Shown piece by piece: positions 34,641 to 45,300 of a stretch of DNA of 64,000 nucleotides (its first letter is position 1; each line of letters starts with the position of its first letter). Location of the stretch: positions 248,001 to 312,000 of the forward strand of contig JACGCM010002460.1 in NCBI GenBank assembly GCA_014058105.1, in the 5' to 3' direction. The notes under the pieces are model-generated. The model saw only the letters and a program-made list of their open reading frames with translations. It searched no databases and was not told the DNA's origin. The translations under genes were made by a program, and so were the position numbers. The DNA is from Kingdonia uniflora. Lineage: Eukaryota; Streptophyta; Magnoliopsida; Ranunculales; Circaeasteraceae.

Positions 34641-36590
34641 CAAGTTATTTCGTTTAAAGTGTAATATTGCAACTTGTGTTATTTTTATAATAAGGATATT
34701 TTAGACATCTATTAGTAATTAACATTTTTTGAAAATAAAACACTATAACATCTAGTACTTCAAATCATTCAGCATTTAACACTTTGTTCAACATTCAACA
34801 CTTTAACAAACAAACACCTCGTTAGGCAGTTTAGAGCTCGAAATCCAAGGTCCAAGCACTAGTTCCAGTCTTTGCTATAGATGTTACAAGTGTTATCAGG
34901 CCTATCTAAAATTAAATTGCTTTTTGCACAATTTTTGTGAGAGTGTGGGTTGAAGTTTGTTTAGAAAATCCTTCTACTGAGTTTGAACTCCCTGAATAAA
35001 CATTGTTGGATCATTTGAGATGGTGCTTGGAGCTCATCTCTCTAACTAAACACACGACCAATCTTTAATAGTTCAGTAATGTAACCATGTGGTTTTATTT
35101 CTTATATTTACCAAATTTTAATGAATATACATATGATCTTGGAGTTTGTCTCACACTTTTTAGGTTGTTTTAGAATTTTAACTGACGCCTAACTGATTTG
35201 GTTTTTTTAGCAGACGCCTAACTGTTGGGAGCTCATTTTGAATTTTTTTATTTTTTTTAAATAATTGGGCACCCAATTCTTAGGCGCCTGATTTGAATTT
35301 TTCGTGAAAAAACAATTGGGCACCCAAACCTTGTGTTCCAATCTGCATAAAAAAAAACAATACCTCTTAAGGAGATGATCGAGTCTAGTGTATACACAAT
35401 ATCTTCTTAAGGCAGATTCGCCCCTGCCACAGTGCTTTGCAGGAATGTAGGCCACTGTCTCCCAGGATACAACGATCAGACGCAGAAAGAAGAAAACACT
35501 TCTATCTTTCTGCCAAACGAACTTTGATTGCGTCATTTTTCTCTTTGTAAAAAGACTCAAGAAAACTCTAAAAAAAATAGATGATTATAAATAAAAACAA
35601 AATTAGGTTAAATAGAGCATAGGTAACTCTTCACCAAGAGTCACACCTCAAGTTAGTGCCTCTTCACCAAGAGTCACACCTTAAGATGTATCTGTTGGAG
35701 ACACCCCAACTCACACCTCAAACCCAAAAAATGACTAAGTTCGATATTTTATTATTTGAGTGGGGTGTCTAGCTACAAGAATACTTTTCATAGATTCACC
35801 AAGGTGATTGTGGAAGTGTGGCCACTTCCTATGAGAAATTAGGCTAAATTCTCTAAAGCCTTCACCTATACTGGGATTAAGTACATGGTCGAAATGTGCT
35901 GGCATTTAGAAATTGCACCTGGTAGGGTTGTATGTGGTTTTCCTCACTGTATAAAAATGAATAACGAGTTCAAGACTCTGATCACTTATTATTCTTATAC
36001 ATTGAAGATTGTCCACTGCGTAAAGGTTCAAGTCTAAAGACACCTTTACTTATGTACATCTCTATATATCGAAACCGTTATCTCGTTTCTTTTCTCCTTC
36101 AGAAAGTTTTTTAAAAGTGGGCGATTGCTAGATTTTTCAAAAACTCCTTGGGCTTGGGATCACCTTTAAGATTCTTATATGGGCTTGGGTTTGTTCTTGA
36201 CTTGGTCTTTACTCTCCAAACAGCTAGTATTGAGGACCTGATCTTTGGGCTTTAAAACGCATATGCGTTATGGATAAAGCTTTAAAACGCATGTACGTTA
36301 TGTACAAAGCCGTTGTACAACTCCTATATATATATCAATTGGAACACCACTTTGTAAACATATCACAGAACTTCTTTCTCTCTAAGTACTATTCATCTCT
36401 ATCTCCCAACTTGATATTATGGTTTACCTTGAGGTGCTACCATCGTTTACGTAGACTTCCCGGTGTGAAGCTACATTATACTTGCTCGTTGTATCATGGG
36501 AGAGTAGTCGAGTTACGTCGAGATACTCTTTAAAGAGAGTGCGACCCACGTCTCGAACGCTAATCATTTTGTTACTTTTTCATATCAATA
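34641..36590. other. Repeat-derived intergenic DNA, no gene recognised
   Basis: No conserved protein is seen. 'cttcaccaagagtcacacct' occurs twice near 35628 and 35662, and 'gctttaaaacgcat' twice near 36247-36292. The composition and odd open frames suggest worn LTR material, but I cannot name an element. Confidence 0.35.
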
Positions 36591-36822
36591 GCAGTTCAAA
36601 GTTACTGTAGATGTTCGAAGTTACTATAGATGTAGCAGTTCGAAGTTACTGTTGTTGTTCGAAGTTACTGTAGTTGTAGCAGTTCGAAATACTGTAGCAG
36701 TTCGAAGTTATTGTAGCAGCTCGAAGTTACAGTTGGTATTCGAAGTACTGTAGCTGTTAAGTGCTCGAAGTTACTGTAGCTGTTGTTGTTCAATGTTACT
36801 GCAGTTGTTGCTGTTCAGGATC
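36591..36822. repeat. Minisatellite of TTCGAAGTTACTGTAG units
   Basis: About a dozen imperfect copies of a 15-25 base unit with core ttcgaagttactgtag. They alternate with 'ttgttgtt' and 'tgtagcag' spacers. The units differ in length and are not separated by unique spacers, so this is a tandem minisatellite. Confidence 0.85.
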
Positions 36823-37840
36823 ACTAAACAGAAAAAGAAAAGGGAAAGCTAATTACAGGTTCTTTACATATTGTATTCCACACTTCCCATACATCTCCAT
36901 TGCCTCCTTTTAAAAGAAAAAAGGAAAGCATATAACTACACGCATACTCATATACAATCCCCCAAATTAATATGACTTTCATCTAGTCATTAAAACTTGC
37001 ATAGTCGTGAAATAATCTCCGATTTAAAAAGCATACCAAATGCATTTCACTCGTAATCATAAACTTCTTTTAATGTCTCTCCGGCCTGTAAAATTTTAAG
37101 TTAAGTAGCTCATTCATTTCCTCATGGTATCTTCCATTCGGTTAAGACTACACCATTTGATACAAGGGTTCCCATCTATTATTAAGCGATCAAAATGCAT
37201 TTTCCTTATATACTTTCGGGAAATAAAGAAAAAAATGCTTGCACTATGTGAAATTCTATGTGCTCGTATTTAATGTATTTCGATAAATTAGGTCAGAACT
37301 ATTTCTATCAATCAATGATCTAGAATTAAATAGAAACAATCAAAAGTAAAGATAAGTAATTAAAAGACACATGCAATTGTTCACCTTGTGGAAACTCCTT
37401 ACACAGGAGAAAAACCACAGGTCATTGTCGATGAAATCAACAACTAAAAATCCACTAATTAAAAAGAGTTTAATATGAATTACACTTATAGACTTGATAA
37501 CCTAGTCTCAAGATTATCTCTCTTCTGACTAAAGCTTCACGCCAAGAATCGCTCTTCTGTTCTCGCAACAACCTTTCTTGACCTCTCACCAAATCTTCTT
37601 CTGTTCTCGCAATAACCCTTCTTGATCTCCCACAAAGAATCTTCTTAAACAATATGTAGGAAGTATTGTAAATCTAGCACAACATCAATCTCAAGATTAG
37701 AAGAGGCTTGGTTGATCTTGAATTCACACTCTCAGATAAAAGAGTTTTGAGCTTTTCGAAAAATAAAGGTTTTTTCCAAAAACAAAAAGACCGGGCGAGA
37801 AAAGGAAACAAGGATTGCTTAAATAGTAAGCCAATTTGTC
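36823..37840. other. Intergenic, probable LTR-type DNA
   Basis: No gene. 37380-37660 contains phrases such as 'ccttgtggaaactccttaca' and two spaced copies of 'aatcttctt', which look like worn repeat DNA running into the palindrome-rich block. Confidence 0.35.
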
Positions 37841-38165
37841 TCGAGAGTCGTTCGAACGACAATAAGGCTCGTTCGAACGACAAGAGTTTCAAGACAAAAA
37901 TTCCAGGGAACTTTCAATTCGTTCGAATGATAGTCATTCGAACGACAAGAGTTTAAAGACAAAATTTCCAGGGGACATGATACTTCGTTCGAATGACAAG
38001 AAAACTCGTTTGAACGAAAAATATATATAAAAGCTCATCCCTTTATCAGTGAGTTCTACTTACCTTATGTCCAGTGATCTTCATTTGTCAGTGTCTTCAG
38101 CTGAAACAACCACAAGACTCTACAAACACGAAAAGATACAAATAAAACCTTTCAATCTCCCCCTT
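37841..38165. repeat. CGTTCGAACGA palindrome block
   Basis: The perfect palindrome CGTTCGAACGA occurs at 37849-37859 and 37870-37880. One-mismatch forms occur at about 37919, 37935, 37985 and 38007, linked by repeated 'caagagttt.aagacaaaa' phrases. A pyrimidine tract 'caatctccccctttgg' follows at 38152. The same palindromes occur at 18843-18874. Confidence 0.7.
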
Positions 38166-39892
38166 TGGTTCATTTCGTGACAAATAAAAACTAAGATGAA
38201 CACACTACTCTGTAGTACTTCCTAGCTACAGAGTGAGTCTTAACCTTAGAAAAACACCACCCCTTTCTTGAAGAGGTTCAATCCAAACAAAGTCTAGCTT
38301 GTCAAGATAAAAGTCTAAAATCAATAAGTCTTAAAACCATTAAAGCTAGATCCATTAATTCAAATTTTCGTATTCACTGAAAACATGTCCAAAATCGGTC
38401 TTAAAGTGAATCTAGTTATTTATGTGTTTGATTTGATCTTTTTCAATATGTAGAACTGGATTGTTAAGTAGATCCTCTAGATGAGCCCAAGCTAAACTTA
38501 CAATACTTCCCAGATTTTACGCACCGACTAATAGATTTTCATAGTCGAGAAAATTCAAGTTTCTTCGGAATTATGCATCTCTTTTCTTTGGAACAACTTG
38601 TACGTTATCTGTTTTGTAGCCGCTTATGGAGGACATAATATGTTACTTCATACTTACATCACACCAAGTGGGAAGAATGGTACTTTCTTTAATAGTTAAG
38701 TCTATTGGTACTACATTTGATACCCTTGCCTTATTGTTCGAGTTTAATGGGTTGCCGAATACCAATGACATTGTCAATCTTTGTAACACCATTATCAAGC
38801 ATTATTTAATAACTTAATGCATCCTTCCAATGAATGCATTTTCAGATATTGATTGTTTTCTAATATTTATAGATTGGAAATGTGTACATTGGGATCTCTT
38901 AGTTTTATGGTTCTTCTTGATAGGACACATATTAAGAGATTTTTTAAAAATATTCGTTGAATAGATAGACACTTTGACACCCATTTTGTGGTCTTTTATG
39001 GTATAATTGATAACATTGTACTGCTAGACATACCCTTATATCTTCTAGATTATGCTAAGATGATTTAATTCTTATTGTCCATCAAGTTGTGTTCAATAGT
39101 TTATTTATATGACGTGTCTTGATGTTTTTGCAGAGCATGGAATCTAGATTCATTGTTGATGATCAAAAGCTTCATGAAAACTTGATTTATAATCCAGTTT
39201 AGTCTGTTCGTGAATTGCATTTTGTTTTCTTTCAGGTAGATACATCTTTTAAGTTCGAAATGGGTGTTTCTTGCCGTGTTTGATACTACTCATTTGTCTG
39301 TTAGGTAATGGTCAATTCTAAATCAAAGTGCTATTTTTTTAGCCTCTCATGCCACTAGTATTGGGCATTTTGATTTACTGCCTAGCAATGTGCCTCCACA
39401 CCTGCGTGTCTTGCTTGAGGATGATGCCAGGGATAAAAAATGCTCTAGATTGTAATTTTGCCTATTCTTTAATTCATTTCAGTCGGGGTTAAGCGGGAAT
39501 AGTACTCTGGATTGTAGTTTTGGCCACAAGTTAACTACTTGCTTATATGGCTCTTTATATTGCCAATTTGAGATCAATTACATTTTACTTCTACTGTTCC
39601 ATCATCTCTATTCTAAATAAGTGTTATACAATTTCGTTATTGGGAATATGATCCACTCTCAAAGCTGCAATGGAGGCATGGAATATTTGGAGTATGCGAA
39701 GGACAAAATTATGATGGGAAGTGAACGCAAATCAAAGGAATCTCGTAAACTCACAGCTCAATTACAACCTTAAAGGCATAATCATCCCATGTTGGGATCC
39801 CAAGGTTCATAATATTTATTACTATTGTTGGAATCCTCTAACCAAGTGATTCACTTCATCACAGTTTTTGAGGGCATATGTAACCTTATTTC
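38166..39892. other. Unassigned repeat-like region
   Basis: Several short open pieces (38626-38817, and a stretch near 39340-39450 reading DLLPSNVPPHLRVLLEDDAR) look like worn coding sequence, but I cannot place them in a family, and stops separate them. They could be exons of a decayed host gene or of a DNA transposon. Confidence 0.3.
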
Positions 39893-40012
39893 TCTTTTTG
39901 TTTTTTTTTGTTTTTTTAGGATCTGCAACCCTGAGTTTCCAACCCCATGAGGTTTCGAACCCACGACCTCTCACTAGGTGGGGAGGTACTACCACCACTG
40001 GGCCAAGAGCCT
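39893..40012 (-). mobile_element. tRNA-derived SINE
   Basis: On the minus strand the element starts GGCTCTTGGCCCAGTGG (A box TGGCCCAGTGG) and continues to GGTCGTGGGTTCGAAACC (B box GGTTCGAAACC). It ends in an adenine-rich tail, seen as the thymine/guanine run at 39893-39918. Length of about 120 bp, both RNA polymerase III boxes and the tail fit a plant SINE. I found no clear target duplication. Confidence 0.75.
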
Positions 40013-41640
40013 AATGGTTATTTTCTTTCTCTTGTGTATGCTTCTAATGATCCTAACGAAAGAGACGCTATGTGGGAAGACATTTTGATGATTTCTAGAA
40101 AATTTAATCTGCCTTGGCTTATATTTGGAGATTTCATATCTGTTTTCACTAATGAAGATAAGGTTGCGGGAAGGCCTCACTCTAATGTTGTACTATAAAG
40201 CATCAGTATTGGCTCCACGAGGCAAAGTTGCTAGATCTAAAGTATAGAGGGTTGCACTACACCTGGTCTAATAGAAGAATGGGCCAGGATAAAGTGATGA
40301 TCAAGCTAGATAGAGTCCTAGTTAATGAGGCTTGGAGCTTAAACTATTTGGAAGCTACAACTAAGTTCAAGGGTATAGGCATCTCAGACCATAGTTGTGA
40401 CGACCTATCGAACGCCGGCCAAATCCACCCGAGCGTTTTGAGTTCTGTCCGAGTATATATGTTCTTTATATCCTAATATAGCTGCACGCCAAGTTTCGTC
40501 GAAATCGAATTCGGTTAAGGGGGCGAAAATGACCAGTACGCTTCGTCTCATGTTTTAACGTTTCTTTTTGGAACTTGACTATTTACTTAGTAGCTATATT
40601 AAGGAGGAACCTTGGTCCAATCCTCCCCATGACTAAAAGAGCTTTAATGCTTGGTCATCAAGAACCCCGACTCATGGGCTATCTACAAGGGATAGTCATG
40701 AGTTATCCTAAGCCTAGGGAAGGCTAGGGGACATTGCCTCGCAATGCGGGCCAGTTTTCCAAAGAGGGCTTTATATGGCGCCGCTATTCCCCGCGGACTA
40801 TCCGAGACGCACCGCCCCTTTCATATTGACAATATAATTAGTCCAGGCTCGTCGCCCCTTTATACATGAGTCCCTTATATGGAAACTGGCATATTGAGCT
40901 ACCCTGATCCGTTATAGGACAGGTGTGTTTTCCGTACCTCGTGTGCGTCACGAGAGATTACACTGTAGGGATTATTGAGGGAACCTTCAGCGCTGTTGCC
41001 TATACCGAATACATATTCGATGACCCCTCACGAGTATCCAGGATTATCCGAATGTCGCTCTAGTATCCGTGGGTTGTATGCCACTGGCGCGCCGCGCCCG
41101 TGAAGATGGCTGGTACACGACGACTACACGTACGTGTACGCCGCACGGTCCCTTATTCCGTTGTGCTCCGGGCACTGTAGAGGCAGACCCGGGCTGGGCC
41201 GTGACAATAGTCCTATTATTGTTTATGTAAATAAGGATTTGAGGACCAAGGGGAGGCCATTTAGATACCTTAACTAGATCCAGTTTTTAATATCGAAGTT
41301 TTGATGAAAACCGTGACTCGTAAACACCCCCTTGTGATCAAAGCTCAACACCTTTTGAATCAAGGACTTGCGAATATCTCAGATACTGGATAAGAGAGGG
41401 TACGTATATTTGAGGGAAGAATCTAAGAGCCATACACATATTCTAACTAATCAGAAAGCTGGTTAGACATACAGAGAACCTTCACCGCAACCTTTCTTCT
41501 TATTAGAGAGGCAGGGTGTCTATTTTCTTAGCTTATCTAGGGGGAATGGAAACCTATTAGAATCATGGAGACAAGTCTGATGGTCCAACTTTACAAATTC
41601 CCCGTGCTGCGCGGACGATGGGTGAGAACTCTTTTTCTTA
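40013..41640 (+). pseudogene. LINE endonuclease domain relic, split by a solo LTR
   Basis: This is a plant L1-type LINE APE endonuclease C-terminal half: LPWLIFGDFISVFTNEDK (family GDFN), LHYTWSNRRMGQDKV, KLDRVLVN, then GISDHS at 40395. The catalytic SDHSP motif is cut there by the solo LTR 40396-41206 and resumes at 41212 as PIIVYVN, followed by GRPFRYLN and decaying sequence. A frameshift near 40195 and several stops after 41260 show that the copy is dead. No reverse transcriptase follows. Confidence 0.85.
40396..41206. mobile_element. Solo LTR, 811 bp, inside the LINE relic
   Basis: Starts TGTGACGACC and ends GGGCCGTGACA, with TG...CA ends. The five bases ATAGT flank it exactly (40391-40395 and 41207-41211). 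Removing the element and one ATAGT restores the reading SDHSPIIVY of the LINE endonuclease, which independently confirms both borders. The interior is GC-rich and has no coding sequence. Ends resemble those of the LTRs at 29937 and 34162. Confidence 0.95.
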
Positions 41641-42338
41641 GGAAATTGACATGATCCGAAGAGAGATTTATGTACATTTATTTGTACACCTCATATTAGG
41701 CATGTATTACTAATGATTGACTATTATTTTAGTGAATTTTAATTAGCTGGAGAAGGATGGGCTAATGTAGATTTATCACCAATGTCGTATTAAACATATA
41801 TCCAATCCCTAAAGTCTGTGTATTATGTTTCGGAAGAACGACGATAAAAACGTCCGATGAAGACGAGATAGAGACATGAAACAATCACTACTCAATAATA
41901 CCACTTATTTAAAACACAAAGATAGTACATTTTAGGGTCCAAAAAGATTGCCATGATAATAACATGAATGGGACATAAATGATCAAAAAGTTAAAGTGAG
42001 AGATACACATAACAAATACAACATTGTGAAGGCAAAACATAATCTTCACAGAAGAATGTAGATGAAGGAAAAATTGTCATCACTAAAAAGGAACTCTGGA
42101 AGCATTCATAGAGATTATATCAAGAAAAATAATTGGCCAATGTGTGTTCCTTACTGTTATGGTCGAAACACGCTATTACCACTAAGAGTTCAAACACCAT
42201 TTAGCACCCTTATTATGTTCATTACAGAAAATGATGCCTTCAATGGAAAACAAAAATCAGAGTAAAACCTTGATAGTTGCAACTTGCTTTCGTGAGTATA
42301 TGATGTGCAACTCAAAACCCCATGTAGTGCTTGGGGAA
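41641..42338. other. Spacer, includes probable methyltransferase 3' flank
   Basis: No gene recognised. The right end would hold the 3' untranslated region of the minus-strand methyltransferase gene, whose stop lies at 42339-42341. Confidence 0.35.
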
Positions 42339-45300
42339 TTATTCGGGCTTTTGGCAGGTAATTATTGAATATTTGATGATACCCTGTCTATGTGCTTTGA
42401 GAATCTGCCCTGTCTCATATGCACCATCTGTAGCTTCCCATTCTGTATTAGGAGATGAAAGCATTGTCAAATAGACGTTAGACATAAATTTCTGACAAAT
42501 AGAGATAATCTTACTCATTTATTAGCTAAAATGAGCAAGTGAAAGAGGTCATTAATAATGATGGGGACTGGTATTGGGATAAACTACATGAGCAAGTACC
42601 TGAGACTTGGAAAAGCATTCTAAAGCACAAATATAAATTGAGGACTGCGGATGATCAAGCTACATGGGCTCTCTCTGATGATGGGAATTTTTCTATAAAA
42701 ACAGCATGGAATTTCTGGAGGATCTCTGTTGCTAAGATTGACAGAATGAAGTGGTTATGGTTCAAGGTATTACCAAAGAAAGTACAAGTATTTAATTGGA
42801 AGGTATGGAAAGGAGTGGTTACAGTGGATAGTTTGATTCAGACCTCTATCAGTTTTGTTTCAAAATGCAGCTGTTGTTCAAGAGGATGCATTGAGGATTT
42901 AGATCACTTGTTGGTTCATAGTGATACAGCCACACATGTTTGGGAGTACTTTGGTAGAGCTTGTGGAGTTAGATGTATCTCTAATCAGAATTTATTTGCA
43001 AGGCAGGGTATGTGGTTCTCTAAGGCCTCACATAGATCACAAATGGGAATCATTACCGGTATGTTTCCTTCTATCATTAGCAGGGAAGTATGGAAAGTTC
43101 GTTGTGCAGCTAGGTTCGATAAGTACCAAATGGTTGCTGAGAATATTATTCACAGAGTTGTTGGTTCTCTTCAATCTCTTATGCCTAAACTCAAATGTTC
43201 TAAGCAATGTGACTTCTCAGATAGTTTATCTCTCCAGATTCTCAGAATTGCAAAAAAGGCAGTTAGATACAAACCAATTAAAGTGGTTAGATGAATTAAG
43301 CCTCATGTACACTACTTTAAAATGAATATTGATGGCTCTTCTAGAGGCTCTACAGGTTTGTGTGGGTGTGGAGAAGTGATTAGAGACCACCAAGGCAGGC
43401 TCATATACGCCTTTTCTGTTGGTCTTGGTCCAGGCACTAATAACATTGGTGAGTTGTATGGTCTTCTAATTGGTCTAAGGCGCTGCAAACAAAATGGATG
43501 TTATCCATTAGAGGCTGAAACTGATTCTCTTATTATTGCAAATTGGTATAATAAGATAGGCAGAGTCTCATCTAAGTATGGTGGTGTGTGGCAAGAGATA
43601 ATGGAAATTGGGGAGCTGTTGTGTATAAGACTTTGGCACATATACAGGGAGGCAAACACCACAGCAGATAGCCTTGCGAAGTTGGGCAGTGAGCAAATTA
43701 CTAAAGAATTCCGAAGCATGGTCAGTCTCTACAGAGCTACAAGAGCTGCTCTCATTCTTGAATAAATAGGAGTGGCAAATTTTAGAAAGTAATGTCATTT
43801 TGATGGTTTGATGATGATGTACTCTTGCTCAAGGGCTAGGCTTTAGTCCTACCTTTGTATCTTGATCTTTTTTATCAATAAAATCCCATAGTTGTCTTAA
43901 AAAAAACAAACAAAACAAATATTGATCTTCATCTTACCATTCCAAAATTGTGCAACGTGCTGAGACCAGTCTGCGGACTTGATATCCTGTCATGAGATTT
44001 AAGTCGAATGCATATCAAGAATTTGTTTCGCAGCCTTCATTCCTTAACTTAACAGCACTACATTTACTTGAAATGACAACTTAACTACACATGACTTTTT
44101 CTGATGAAATTAGCTACACGACTTTTTCTGATGAAATTAACTACACATGACGTCTTCTCTTGTTAGTCAAAATCATTACTAGCGAGCCATACACGGTGCA
44201 ATATATTCTCGTATCTTAAACGCCTTTTTTCGTATGGGTTTGAAGATATAGGCACTTGGCAATAATGTAATACAAAGTCATGATGTTTCTAAATATGAAA
44301 ACCAAGGCTCAAAGCATTTTAATAGCTCAAGATATGAGACAGAAGCTTCAGGCACTGCCTATGATCGCAGGTAGAAAATCAAAATCATAAATGAAGACTG
44401 AAAAAATAAAGAAAATCAAATTTACTTCACGAAAAGATAGGGCAGAAAAGTATCTTTTTTCAAAAAAAAAAAAAAAAAAAAATTGGAAACAAAGGTTTAC
44501 CAGGTTCATCATTCTTTACCACTCGCACAACTACTACCCCTGGGGTCATGATGTTTTAAATATGAAAACGGAGGCTCAAAGAGTTTTAGTAGCTCAAGGT
44601 ATGATCCAGAAGCTTAAGACTCGGACATACAAGTAGAAAATCAAAATCAAAAATCAAAATAAATGAAGGCTGAAAAAATAGGACAAAAACATGAATTTAT
44701 TCAATCGAATTTAGTCTAGAGAAACATAGTGCAGGAAGTTGTCTTTTTCATTTCAATTTTAATGGAAACAGAGGTTTACCGAGTTTATCATTTTTTACCA
44801 TTCGCCCAACTACTCCCCTGGGTGGTTACAAACCCCACAGTCCGCACACTACGTTCAAGTTAAGATAATTTTTGGTGGATGGTTATTTGATGTGTTGTAT
44901 TTAGTGGCACACATCTTTAATACAAGTTGCGTCATTTCCTTTTAGCAGTTATAACCAGGAGAAATCCTGGTTAGTACATAGCCCTATCGCACCAACCAGA
45001 AAGTGTTATGATGAGAGTTGGTAATTAGTCACTGACAAAATTTGACGCTATATTAGTTTTAAGAAGTTCATCAAAGCTTGAAGAAACCAAAAGTATTTGG
45101 AGACTAAGTTACATGAATAACCACAGGTACAGAAGTATATAAATAGGTAGATGGTAGTACCTTCATTGCGTGGGACTTGAACAGATCAACATAATGTGCG
45201 CACGAGATCCACTCAAGAAGGCACATAGATTCGCGTAAACTTTGTAAGAGTTCTCTCTCTTGGGGCTTCAAGGACTCTTCATTTGGAGTAAGATCTCCAA

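Noticed and set aside
36591..36822. Regular repeats suggesting a CRISPR array
   Set aside because: Repeat lengths vary, spacers are themselves repeats, and the surrounding genes are plainly plant nuclear genes.
37674..37956. Overlapping frames on both strands around the palindromes
   Set aside because: Both arise from the palindromic repeat block, which reads similarly in both directions. Neither has a recognisable domain.
39946..40000. tRNA gene suggested by perfect A and B boxes on the minus strand
   Set aside because: There is no cloverleaf with paired acceptor stem, and the sequence continues to an A-rich tail, so a SINE explains it better.
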